Positions 1 through 7,384 of a stretch of DNA of 64,000 nucleotides are shown in pieces. The translations under genes were made by a program, and so were the position numbers. Under the pieces are notes generated by a model. The model ran no database searches. It was given only the letters and a program-made list of their open reading frames with translations, and was not told where the DNA came from. Position 1 is the first letter of the stretch, and each line of letters begins with the position of its first letter. Source of the stretch: an uncultured Bacteroidales bacterium (lineage in GTDB: Bacteria; Bacteroidota; Bacteroidia; Bacteroidales; Paludibacteraceae); assembly GCA_944321895.1 (NCBI GenBank), contig CALUNA010000008.1, forward strand, positions 1-64,000. The letters run 5' to 3'.

Positions 1-285
1 CTTCTCCTCCCTCAGCTCCACCACTTCGGCTTCCGTCAAGATGCCTTGGCTGATTATTCCGAGTTCCTTTTTATGCCTTTTCCGAAAGGCACGGACAAAG
101 CAGCCAATCAGCACGATGAAGAGAAGTCCTATCCCGCAGCCTAAGTAAGGAGAAACCGGAGCCATTGCGAATCCGAAAACCAGCCCCATACCCGACAGTA
201 GCGCGATGATAAGAACCATCTCCCACCGTTGGGCTTTTTTGCAGTCATTGTAAGCGGTCTGGCGCAAGTCTCTTTCTATCATCAT
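1..285 (-). CDS. Partial small membrane protein (C terminus off the left edge)
   Basis: The first 95 codons of a leftward gene are present and open to the window edge. I chose ATG 285; a second ATG is the next codon. A short polar N terminus is followed by two hydrophobic segments (about residues 22-42 and 46-64), a strongly basic stretch (RAFRKRHKK) and an acidic tail, so a two-helix inner-membrane protein is likely. I do not recognise a family. It is divergent from the HTH gene at 596 and lies on the integrative-element side of the window, so it is probably element cargo. Confidence 0.6.
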   Translation of the reverse strand, partial: MMIERDLRQTAYNDCKKAQRWEMVLIIALLSGMGLVFGFAMAPVSPYLGCGIGLLFIVLIGCFVRAFRKRHKKELGIISQGILTEAEVVELREEK

Positions 286-300
286 CCGAATGGTTTAAGG

Positions 301-356
301 ATTTCATAGCAAAAATAGCGGCTTGTTATTTCATTCCTATAACAACGCTATGAAAT
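301..356. promoter_or_regulatory. Imperfect palindrome between divergent genes (candidate operator)
   Basis: The outer arms ATTTCATAGC (301-310) and GCTATGAAAT (347-356) are exact inverted repeats. Inside them TTGTTAT (323-329) and ATAACAA (339-345) form a second inverted pair. The site lies just upstream of the leftward gene starting at 285, where a TATTTTTG -7-like box is read on the minus strand (310-317). It could be an operator for an element-encoded HTH protein or a processing site. The rest of 286-595 shows only the promoter noted at 526. Confidence 0.45.
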
Positions 357-525
357 CCGGCGAAATCCGGTGCTTGACTACACCATAAGACTGACGGCCA
401 TGATTAGACAACCGGAAGTTGTTTGTAGTGGTTTTGATGCAGAAGGGAATAATAAATCGCTTTTCGCACAGGGCGGGACATCAACGCCAATCGCTGCCAA
501 ATGCTTCCACGAAACTGCCAACCCA

Positions 526-555
526 TTGTTTGACGCGCGATACCCCTTTACTTTG
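526..555 (+). promoter_or_regulatory. Possible Bacteroidota promoter for the first HTH gene
   Basis: TTG (526-528) is followed after 19 bp by TTACTTTG (548-555), close to the TTTG / TAnnTTTG pattern of Bacteroidota sigma-ABfr promoters. It lies 40 bp upstream of the start codon at 596. The -7 match is imperfect. Confidence 0.35.
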
Positions 556-595
556 CAGGCAAAACCGAGTATCAACATTAAAAACAGTATCGACA

Positions 596-892
596 ATGGA
601 AGTTTTGATTATTCAGAAAGAGGCGTTCGAGGAAATGGCGGCGAAGTTCAGCCGTTTCACGGAACGGATGGATGCCATCCTCGCCAAGCAGGGCGGCAGG
701 TCTATGAACAGGTGGATGGACAACCAAGAAGTCTGCCGACAGCTTAACATCAGTCCGCGAACCTTGCAGACGCTGCGCGACAACGGCACGTTGGCCTATT
801 CGCAAATCAACCACAAGGTGTTTTACAAGCCGGAGGATGTGATGCGGATTGTCAAACCCGTAGAACGCAACCGGGAGGACAGAGCCGTTTGA
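596..892 (+). CDS. Excisionase-like helix-turn-helix protein
   Basis: A 98-residue protein. Residues 1-32 are a charged, probably helical or coiled-coil segment. Residues about 40-88 form a MerR/excisionase-type winged helix (NQEVCRQLNISPRTLQTLRDNG, then KVFYKPEDV), the usual layout of HTH_17 proteins in Bacteroidota conjugative and mobilisable elements. The open frame extends upstream to 419, but I chose ATG 596 because it follows the likely promoter and gives the family's normal N terminus. The next gene is a paralogue 31 bp downstream. Likely role: recombination directionality factor or regulator of excision, acting with the integrases at 1680-4191. Confidence 0.75.
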   Translation: MEVLIIQKEAFEEMAAKFSRFTERMDAILAKQGGRSMNRWMDNQEVCRQLNISPRTLQTLRDNGTLAYSQINHKVFYKPEDVMRIVKPVERNREDRAV

Positions 893-923
893 TTTTGATT
901 GTACCACTAAATCCAATGTAGCT

Positions 924-1217
924 ATGAGCGAAATGATTACCAAGAACCATGCGCTGGTCGCCCGATTCGGCGACACGCTTGACCGTCTGCTGGACGGCAT
1001 CGAGAACTTCGTGGCGAACAACCGTCCTACTTTGGGCGGTGAACGCTTCCTGACGGACAGGGAGGTGTCGGCACGGTTGAAAGTGAGCCGCCGCACTTTG
1101 CAGGACTACCGCAACAACGGAATAATATCCTACTACCAGTTGGGCGGCAAGATTCTCTACAAGGAATCGGACATCGAGCGGATGCTTGCCGCCAATTACC
1201 GGGAGGCATTCAGATAG
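924..1217 (+). CDS. Second excisionase-like helix-turn-helix protein
   Basis: A 97-residue paralogue of the preceding protein: a charged N-terminal helix (1-35), then a winged HTH (about 42-90) with TDREVSARLKVSRRTLQDYRNNG and a wing ending GKILYKESDI. Both proteins share the R-T-L-Q...N-G core. Tandem HTH_17 pairs are typical of Bacteroidota ICE integration/excision modules, where they control excision or transfer. It is probably co-transcribed with the gene at 596 and converges on the RhuM-like gene. Confidence 0.75.
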   Translation: MSEMITKNHALVARFGDTLDRLLDGIENFVANNRPTLGGERFLTDREVSARLKVSRRTLQDYRNNGIISYYQLGGKILYKESDIERMLAANYREAFR

Positions 1218-1231
1218 GATAAAGACAATGT

Positions 1232-1278
1232 TACCCTCGGACGGCATTAGAGGCAGTCTCATACGCCGTCTGAGGGTA
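1232..1278. terminator. Hairpin between convergent element genes
   Basis: TACCCTCGGACGGC (1232-1245) pairs with GCCGTCTGAGGGTA (1265-1278) with one mismatch over 14 bp. It sits between the stop codon of the second HTH gene (1217) and that of the leftward gene at 1303. There is no clear T-run, so it may be a bidirectional terminator or a structural element. The 3' arm (ACGCCGTCTGAGG) is partly repeated directly at 1284-1296. Confidence 0.5.
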
Positions 1279-1302
1279 TCTCTTACGCCGTTTGAGGTCG
1301 GC

Positions 1303-1683
1303 TCAATTTCCCGCTCTCTTTCCACGTGACGGGGAGAGCGAAAAGAAAAGGTTGATTGGTTTGCTGCCGTTTGCATTCAGCCTGCCCATGACAAACCGCC
1401 TGAAAGCCATGCTTTCCTTAGTCCGCAGCTTGAAAGCAACGGCAATCACCATTTCAAGACTGTACACGTCATAGCTTATCCCGTTGTCCTGCCTGACATA
1501 GCGTATGGTGTCGCTTTCCAACAACTCCATATTCTTGTAAATGGCACGGATTGCCCGACGTATGTCACAGCCGAACACATTGAACGCATCGGACATCTCC
1601 TGCTGCGTCATCCAAACGGGAACGGTCGGAATAGTGACCGCACCGTTTTCGCTGATTGTAATTATTCCACGTTCCATAATCAT
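1303..1683 (-). CDS. RhuM-like protein of the integration module
   Basis: A 126-residue protein. The core (about residues 22-108) resembles the N-terminal part of the RhuM/virulence-protein family: a WMTQQEMSDAF segment, then YDVYSLEMVIAVAF and a MAFRRFVMGRL motif. The ending is basic. Its start overlaps the stop of the upstream integrase (ATGA, 1680-1683), so the two are translationally coupled and form one leftward operon with both recombinases. RhuM-type proteins are often found in mobile elements, but their biochemical role is not firmly known; a DNA-binding accessory function is an inference. Confidence 0.65.
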   Translation of the reverse strand: MIMERGIITISENGAVTIPTVPVWMTQQEMSDAFNVFGCDIRRAIRAIYKNMELLESDTIRYVRQDNGISYDVYSLEMVIAVAFKLRTKESMAFRRFVMGRLNANGSKPINLFFSLSPSRGKRAGN

Positions 1684-2942
1684 TTCCCAATTTGCTCATT
1701 ATTAAGGTCTGTTTCTTTTGGCAATCCTTGCCTTTTGTACCATTTGCCTGTTCCGTACATCATTCTGACCGCCATCAGGTTGTCCATGTCCTTGGATATC
1801 TTCTTGTCCGTAATCTCCGCGTACCGTTGGGTGGTTCTTATACCGGAATGCCCCATCATCTTGGCGATGCTTTCGATGGGTATTCCCTCTGAAATTAAGA
1901 ACGTTCCGAAGGAGTGCCTGCTTTGATGGTAGGACAAGTTTTCTTTCCGCCCTATCGCAACGCCCAGCTCATGTATCTCAAACCACATCTCGTCACGGCT
2001 CGGAAGCGGGAACACGGGCTTGGTGTCGTCCGTGGTGTTGTAGAGGTCGAGTATCTGTTCCGCTATCGGGTGCAGGGGGATGAACGCCTCCACATTGGTT
2101 TTCTTGCGGTTGATGCGGATGTAACGTCTGCCGTCCGCCGTCCTGCCGATATGGTGCGGATGGAGCAGCATGATGTCCACATACGCCAAGCCCGTGAAGC
2201 TCGAAAACAGGAACGCCCTGCGCCCAAGTTCCTGCAACGGGTCGAGCATCGGGGTTTCGAGGATGGCTTTCAGCTCCGCACGGCTGATGTGCCTGTGCTT
2301 CGGCGCGGGCTTCTTCTCGTATTCCATGTCCTCCAACGGGTTGGCTCGGAGTATCTCGTAGTCCACTGCGAGGTACACCAGCTTGCTCAGCCAACAAAGG
2401 CACTTGTTGATTTGCTGTGTGCTGAAGTTCTTGTTGCGCTTCATGAACGCCTTGTAGGAACTGCCGAAGTCCTCCGTGATGTCGGTGAAGTCAATGTCCT
2501 CCTTGCCCAACGAGGTGAGGTAGTCTTTCAGGTACTTCTGGTAATACCCCGAATGGCGGTAGGTGGACGTGGAGTTTATCTCCTTTGAACGGGCAAGCAG
2601 CCGTTCGCGTTCCCTTTCGCCCATCTGCAACAGCTTGGTGGGGATGACCGCCCTTTTCGCCAATGTATTTTTGAGCAGTTCGGCGCTCACCACGTTCTGT
2701 TTCTTCAAAATCTCATCGTAGGCAAGCCCGACGGACTTGCGGAACTCCTGCAGGCGGTTGTTCTCTCTGACGGTGCGGATGGTTCCTGTCCTGCTGTTCC
2801 AATCCTCCGGACGGCAATAGATGCCCGTCGCCATCGTGGAACTCTTGCCGTCTATGGTGATGCGGCACAGGACGGAGGTCGTGCCGTCCGCCTTCACCTT
2901 GTTCCGGTTGATATACGGTAATATGGAAAATGTACTGCGCAT
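1680..2942 (-). CDS. Tyrosine recombinase (site-specific integrase 1)
   Basis: 420 residues, normal for Bacteroidota element integrases. An N-terminal arm-binding domain (about 1-100) and a SAM-like core-binding domain (about 115-215) precede the catalytic domain (220-395). Catalytic residues visible are K281 region, H339-x-x-R342, H365 (GHSGIRTTQRY) and nucleophile Y374. The canonical first arginine in the TGLR motif is replaced: the sequence reads TGLAY, with Ala at 253. Loss of this arginine is also known in Bacteroidota integrases such as IntDOT. Likely catalyses integration and/or excision of the element with the second recombinase, whose gene ends 19 bp upstream. Confidence 0.92.
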   Translation of the reverse strand: MRSTFSILPYINRNKVKADGTTSVLCRITIDGKSSTMATGIYCRPEDWNSRTGTIRTVRENNRLQEFRKSVGLAYDEILKKQNVVSAELLKNTLAKRAVIPTKLLQMGERERERLLARSKEINSTSTYRHSGYYQKYLKDYLTSLGKEDIDFTDITEDFGSSYKAFMKRNKNFSTQQINKCLCWLSKLVYLAVDYEILRANPLEDMEYEKKPAPKHRHISRAELKAILETPMLDPLQELGRRAFLFSSFTGLAYVDIMLLHPHHIGRTADGRRYIRINRKKTNVEAFIPLHPIAEQILDLYNTTDDTKPVFPLPSRDEMWFEIHELGVAIGRKENLSYHQSRHSFGTFLISEGIPIESIAKMMGHSGIRTTQRYAEITDKKISKDMDNLMAVRMMYGTGKWYKRQGLPKETDLNNEQIGK

Positions 2943-2961
2943 AATGGTAATGTTTTTAGGA

Positions 2962-4191
2962 TTAAAGGATTAGTTTCAAGTCTTTGGTCGCTTCTATGTA
3001 CTTGTCCATGTCCTCAAAGAGCTTCTTCGGGGTGACACGGGCATAAACTTGGGTTGTGGTTATATCGGAATGTCCCAGCATCCGGCTGATGGTTTCAATC
3101 GGCACTCCGGCCTCCAGCGTAATCAGCGAGGCGAAGGAGTGACGTGCCTGATGGTAGCACAAGCGTCCGCTTACTCCGGCAAGGACGGCAAGGGATTTCA
3201 TGTGCCGTTGGAGGTTCGGGTGGTGTATCATCGGGAACAATGTCGGACGGGTGTCGTCATGGTACTTCTCAATCAGGGCGAGCGCTTCGGGCAACAGCTT
3301 CACGCTTGCCCGAAGCTCGTTCTTCTTGCGGCGGTATTTCAGCCAGAGGCTTCCCTCATCGTCCGTGTAGAGGTTCTCACGGGTGACGCTCACGGCATCC
3401 GCATAGGCGGTTCCCGTATAGCAGGCGAACAGGAAGAGGTCGCGGGCGAGGATGTGCGTGGTGCGCCATGCGGGTATCTCCACATCGCGTATCTTTTCGA
3501 AGTCCTCGCGGCTCAACGCCCTCGGTGTCCGTTCCGTCTTTTGCGGCAGGGTGAAATTGGCGAAATGGCATCTTTCGGCATATCCCTCCTTGTAGGCGAT
3601 GCGGCATACCTTTTTCAGGATGGCAAGATAGTGGCGCACCGTGTCCACGGCATATCCTTTCATGTCCATCACGAAGTTCTGGTAGTCGTGGATGAACTGT
3701 TCGGTAAGCTGTCCGAAAACGATGTCCTTTGTCTTGAACTGCCATTGGATGAACTCGCCCAACGTCTTTCTCATGTAGTAATAGCCGGGATAAGTGCCTT
3801 TGGCACGGTCGATGCCGATACGCGCCTTCAAGTCCTCGCAGATGCGGTCGGTCATCCGAAGCAATGTCATCTGTGTTTCCATGCTGCCTTGGAACAGGTC
3901 TTTGACCGCCGTCGCGTCAAAGTCCTGCCCGCGCTCCACCAGCGTGTCAAACGCCGCATTGACCGCAAGCAGCAGCTTGTCCAATTTCGCGTTGGTCTCC
4001 ACCGCCTCGCGGCTCTTGCCGTCCAGACGGCTTTCCCTCGCGTTCCACAACTCCGGCCTGCACGACAGCTTGCAGCCGAACTGCGCCATCGTGCGGTTCA
4101 CCGTTATCCTTCCCATTATCGGGGCTTTGCCCGACTTGTCCGTTCCGCTCTTTTTCAGGTAGAGCAGCACCTTGAATTTCTCGATTTTCAT
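2962..4191 (-). CDS. Tyrosine recombinase (site-specific integrase 2)
   Basis: 409 residues with the same three-domain layout. Catalytic residues visible are H347-x-x-R350, H374 and nucleophile Y383 (GHSDITTTQVY). The box I arginine is again replaced (TGTAY, Ala262). It is the promoter-proximal gene of the leftward operon integrase 2, integrase 1, RhuM-like. The start at 4191 follows a TAACTTTG -7-like box by about 20 bp. Two different integrases side by side are common at the end of Bacteroidota ICEs and transposons. I infer that the element's terminus lies shortly to the right, in 4200-4570. Confidence 0.92.
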   Translation of the reverse strand: MKIEKFKVLLYLKKSGTDKSGKAPIMGRITVNRTMAQFGCKLSCRPELWNARESRLDGKSREAVETNAKLDKLLLAVNAAFDTLVERGQDFDATAVKDLFQGSMETQMTLLRMTDRICEDLKARIGIDRAKGTYPGYYYMRKTLGEFIQWQFKTKDIVFGQLTEQFIHDYQNFVMDMKGYAVDTVRHYLAILKKVCRIAYKEGYAERCHFANFTLPQKTERTPRALSREDFEKIRDVEIPAWRTTHILARDLFLFACYTGTAYADAVSVTRENLYTDDEGSLWLKYRRKKNELRASVKLLPEALALIEKYHDDTRPTLFPMIHHPNLQRHMKSLAVLAGVSGRLCYHQARHSFASLITLEAGVPIETISRMLGHSDITTTQVYARVTPKKLFEDMDKYIEATKDLKLIL

Positions 4192-4571
4192 ACGCTCACA
4201 CTTTTTTGTTGCAAAGTTAAGTTGAGTGCAAGCGTTCCTTGATTTGCAGAACGGTGCGTATCAGCGCAATCGGCACGGGCGTACAACAATTTCATTTTCC
4301 GTGCGTTACCTGTCCTTGCTTCGGTAACTGACAGCTAACGGCTTGGTAACTGAAATGGTGCAATATTCCGCACTCCGTTGCGTTTCCGACATTTGGCAGA
4401 ATAATGAAAAACCGCTCATTTCAAACGGGTTACGTTTTATCGTTACTTGTTTACCAACGGCTGCTTTGTGGGTTCTGTTCCATCTCGCAAGGATTACTTT
4501 CGCTACCGGTTCCACCGGCAAAACTTGTTGCGGCTTCTATTTGCCGTGTTTGTACGGTTACGGCCGGTAAC
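4192..4571. other. Putative element end / integrase arm-site region with repeated GTTAC
   Basis: Between the integrase promoter and the next gene the pentamer GTTAC (or its complement GTAAC) occurs seven times: 4305, 4324, 4346, 4429, 4442, 4557 and 4567. Two of the copies are extended (GGTAACTGA at 4324 and 4346). Clustered short repeats next to a tyrosine recombinase gene are what arm-type binding sites look like. Base composition falls from G+C-rich to AT-rich just beyond. The exact attachment site cannot be read from one junction. Confidence 0.3.
4212..4219 (-). promoter_or_regulatory. -7-like box for the integrase operon
   Basis: The minus strand reads TAACTTTG, matching TAnnTTTG, about 20 bp before the integrase start codon. 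No good -33 element is visible at 19-21 bp. Confidence 0.4.
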
Positions 4572-5059
4572 TCGTTCCTGCTAATGCTTGCGTTGTCTTT
4601 TACTCTGTAATGTCTTGTGTCTTGTCGTGGCATAAGTATGGGATGCCCTGTTTGTCGGCTGATGTCCTGCTGACGTGTTTCGGGTATCTTTTCTGTCTGG
4701 TCATATATTGTCTTTTGTGATGAAATATTTTGACTACCCGGTTGCCTGATCGTTGATGCCGCATCTCCTGAATGGAGATCTCCATTTCCCAATATTCGTG
4801 GTATATCGGCGCTTTGTTTGCCATTTTGCAGAACAGTTTCGGAGGGGCTTTCATTCTGGGCATGTTTTGTTTTTTGTGTAGTAAGGATGTTGTTGCCCGT
4901 TTGTCGGATATCGCCCTTCCGTGGCGTCTGAATTACCAGCCGTTCACTTGTTGGTTGGATGGGGATAAGACTGGAATTTCCTTTTGGAATGTCTTTCTCT
5001 GCCCATGCAATACTCGTTGCGAGTAATGCAATTGCGATGGTACATAATTTTCTTTTCAT
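4451..5059 (-). CDS. Exported protein of unknown function
   Basis: 202 residues from the chosen start MKRKLC (an alternative ATG lies two codons upstream at 5065). A signal peptide is clear (basic KRK, then a hydrophobic stretch ending about residue 20 in SIAWA). The mature part is hydrophilic, low in hydrophobics, rich in Gln, Ser, Thr, Arg and Asn, and has no Cys-based lipobox. It looks disordered or linker-like. I recognise no family. A good promoter lies 140 bp upstream. The C-terminal codons run into the region of GTTAC repeats at the putative element end, so the 3' part may have been replaced by integration. Confidence 0.5.
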   Translation of the reverse strand: MKRKLCTIAIALLATSIAWAEKDIPKGNSSLIPIQPTSERLVIQTPRKGDIRQTGNNILTTQKTKHAQNESPSETVLQNGKQSADIPRILGNGDLHSGDAASTIRQPGSQNISSQKTIYDQTEKIPETRQQDISRQTGHPILMPRQDTRHYRVKDNASISRNELPAVTVQTRQIEAATSFAGGTGSESNPCEMEQNPQSSRW

Positions 5060-5202
5060 AAGCATTGTATTGACTGTTGATTTATAATTATGGTATGTTT
5101 CCATTGTTTCATATTGTTATCATTGCAAAATAGTTAATTATGTTTTTCGTATGATTATGTTTGTTATATGAAACCTATGTTGTGTCATTTTTAATATGGT
5201 TG

Positions 5203-5233
5203 CAAATGTAAAGAAAAGTTTTTGTAAATTCAA
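5203..5233 (-). promoter_or_regulatory. Promoter for the exported protein gene
   Basis: The minus strand reads TTG (5233-5231), 20 bp, then TACATTTG (5210-5203). The predicted start of transcription is near 5197, giving a leader of about 140 nt. Confidence 0.5.
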
Positions 5234-5521
5234 TGTTTTTAGCGATATTTTTTTTGATAAAAATGAAAGTGATGGTTTTGTTTATGATGTATTCTGAATA
5301 GATATGTATGCTGGCAGTATTATTTATGCTGTTGTAACTTCATGACATTTTTCTTGAATAACTGTCTCATATTATCTTGAAGTTTTTCTCTCCGGGATAT
5401 TAATTTATGAATCGGTGTTATTAATTACGGTGTTCAGACTTTGGCCTTGCGAGCTTGTAGAGGTTGGAATTTGAAAAAACTAATGTATCTAACAAATCGT
5501 TGTAGGAACAGGCAGTTCTCC

Positions 5522-5552
5522 TTGTATTTATATGTTCTTTCTTTTATCTTTG
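5522..5552 (+). promoter_or_regulatory. Promoter for the gene at 5574
   Basis: TTG (5522-5524), 20 bp, then TATCTTTG (5545-5552) matches the Bacteroidota consensus. The predicted transcript starts near 5559, 15 nt before ATG 5574, which supports that start over the upstream ATG at 5532. Confidence 0.65.
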
Positions 5553-5573
5553 CCAACAATAAAATGGAATCGT

Positions 5574-6080
5574 ATGAAACAATTATTATCTTTCTTTTTG
5601 GGATTTGTTGTCGGAGCTACGGTGGTATATTTTGTTGTGGAAAACGGAAAAGCGCGTGAAGAGAGGGCTGAAGAGTTGGCTCTCGAATATGTGGATAGTA
5701 TTATAGAATGGGCGTTTGATAAGGCCGAAGAAATAGAGGCGGAAGAAATAGAGCCGGAAGTGTATGAGGCGGATGAAGCCAGCTATTTCCGAATGTTCGA
5801 CAAGCCGGGTGACTGCGTGGATGGCTCTTATTTCCGGGTGGAAGAAGTGTTGGACGAGCATTATGCCATTGCCCGGGAGCAGGAGTATTATGCGTCAGCA
5901 AATTTATATTTGAATAAGGATTTATATGTCTTGTTTTATAGCGAGGAAGAAAACAAGTTTTATGATGACCTTATCATAAAAATTCCGAAAGGGAAATGTG
6001 CCCGGCAAATTGGGCTGTATGATTGGAAAGAAGATATATTCTCGTCCAAGACGATACCGATTGTACGGATAATGAAATAA
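5574..6080 (+). CDS. Membrane-anchored acidic protein of unknown function
   Basis: 168 residues from MKQLLS. One N-terminal hydrophobic helix (about residues 4-22) anchors the protein. It is followed by a very acidic, Glu-rich helical segment (about 26-65, with two successive AEEIE-type repeats) and a folded-looking C-terminal part rich in Tyr and Phe. I recognise no family. The gene stands alone between its own promoter and a strong terminator at 6113, so it is monocistronic. Base composition is AT-rich like its left neighbour and unlike the operon to the right. Confidence 0.65.
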   Translation: MKQLLSFFLGFVVGATVVYFVVENGKAREERAEELALEYVDSIIEWAFDKAEEIEAEEIEPEVYEADEASYFRMFDKPGDCVDGSYFRVEEVLDEHYAIAREQEYYASANLYLNKDLYVLFYSEEENKFYDDLIIKIPKGKCARQIGLYDWKEDIFSSKTIPIVRIMK

Positions 6081-6112
6081 GGGAAAGAATTACGTCTGTG
6101 TGACAATAATTT

Positions 6113-6154
6113 GCCGGCCGCATTCCTGAGAGGGGGGGTGCGGCCGGCTTGTTT
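6113..6154 (+). terminator. Rho-independent terminator
   Basis: GCCGGCCGCA (6113-6122) pairs with TGCGGCCGGC (6139-6148), a perfect 10-bp G+C stem followed by TTGTTTT. It ends the gene at 5574 and may also stop leftward transcripts coming from the flavodiiron gene. Confidence 0.75.
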
Positions 6155-6177
6155 TATGCCCATCGGGCTGTCTGCGT

Positions 6178-7365
6178 TCAGAGGCGTGCGGCCATTTGCT
6201 CGCCGAGCTGGAGGCATTGTTCGTATTCGGCGGGTTGCATGGCTTGCTTTTCTTCGGGTGAGGGGCATACGGTTTCCCAGTGCATCTGTCCGGCGAAAGC
6301 CGTGAGGCGTTTTACGGCAACGCCTGCCCACGAATAGGAACCGAAGCATCCGAACAGCCGGTTTTTGATGCCGCGTGTTTCTATTTTCTTCAGCAGCGCG
6401 TCCACGGCCGGATAAAGCTCGTTGGAGTAGGTGGGGCATCCGATAACGAGGCCTTTGTACTTGAATATGTCGCGCAGTATGTCCGAGGCGTCGGAGGTGG
6501 AAACGTTGTGCATGACAATGTGGCGTTGTCCGGCTTCGGCCAGCCCTTGCGCCACGGTTTCGGCCATTTGCTCGGTGTGGCCGTACATGGAGCCGTACAC
6601 AATGACGACGCCCTGGTGCAGGGGCTCGTAGCGGCTGAGTTTGTCGTACATGTCCACCACGCGGGCTATTTGTTTGTGCCATACGGGTCCGTGCGTGCTG
6701 CAAATGGTCTGTATGGGCAGCCCGCTGAGTTTTTGCAGGGCTTTTTGCACGGGCATGCCGTACTTGCCCACGATGTTGGCGTAGTAGCGCACCATTTCGT
6801 CCCAGTATTTTTCGGTGTCCATTTGCTCGTCGGTGATGCCGCCGTCCAGCGTGCCGAAGCATCCGAAGCCGTCGCCGGCAAAGAGGACGTGGTCGGTCTG
6901 GTCGAAGGTCATCATGGTTTCCGGCCAGTGCACCATGGGCGTGAGGTGGAATTGCAGGGTGTGTCTGCCCAGCGTGAGCGTGTCGCCATCTTTCACTTCC
7001 AGCGTGTTGTCGCAAATGCCGTAGTAGCCTTTGACCATGTCGAGCGTTTTGTTGTTCCCCACCAGGGTGATATGCGGAAAATAGCTCCGCAGCAGCCGTA
7101 TGGAGCCGGAATGGTCGGGTTCCATGTGGTTGATGATGAGGTAATCGACGGGGCGCGTGCCCGCTATGCTTCTGATTTTGTCAATGAACAGGTCGCCGAA
7201 GCAGCTGTCCACCGAGTCGATAATGGCTATTTTCTCGTCCTCAATCAGGTAGGAGTTGTAGGATACGCCGTGCGGCAGCGGCAGCATGTTTTCAAATTTG
7301 TGTTTCTGCCGGTCGTTCACGCCGATATAGAAAATGGAGTCTGTTATGGGTCTTTTTTTCAACAT
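6178..7365 (-). CDS. Flavodiiron protein (oxygen/nitric oxide reductase)
   Basis: 395 residues, the usual length of a two-domain A-type flavodiiron protein. The N-terminal metallo-beta-lactamase-like domain (1-250) carries the di-iron ligands H80-x-E82-x-D84-H85 (HMEPDH), H146, D165 and H225. The flavodoxin domain (250-395) has the FMN loop around YGSMYGHTEQMA. There is no fused rubredoxin. The enzyme reduces O2 to water, or NO to N2O, in the cytoplasm of anaerobes using rubredoxin or flavoprotein electrons. It is the last gene of a leftward operon, 19 bp after thrC, an unusual partner for an oxygen-detoxifying enzyme. Confidence 0.95.
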   Translation of the reverse strand: MLKKRPITDSIFYIGVNDRQKHKFENMLPLPHGVSYNSYLIEDEKIAIIDSVDSCFGDLFIDKIRSIAGTRPVDYLIINHMEPDHSGSIRLLRSYFPHITLVGNNKTLDMVKGYYGICDNTLEVKDGDTLTLGRHTLQFHLTPMVHWPETMMTFDQTDHVLFAGDGFGCFGTLDGGITDEQMDTEKYWDEMVRYYANIVGKYGMPVQKALQKLSGLPIQTICSTHGPVWHKQIARVVDMYDKLSRYEPLHQGVVIVYGSMYGHTEQMAETVAQGLAEAGQRHIVMHNVSTSDASDILRDIFKYKGLVIGCPTYSNELYPAVDALLKKIETRGIKNRLFGCFGSYSWAGVAVKRLTAFAGQMHWETVCPSPEEKQAMQPAEYEQCLQLGEQMAARL

Positions 7366-7384
7366 GACAGTCTGTATTTGATTA

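Larger units (their letters stand above)
5060..5573. other. AT-rich intergenic region
   Basis: More than 500 bp separates the divergent genes at 5059 and 5574. It is strongly AT-rich and holds two opposing Bacteroidota-type promoters (5203-5233 minus, 5522-5552 plus). I see no other repeats, RNA genes or ORFs worth calling. Confidence 0.5.
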
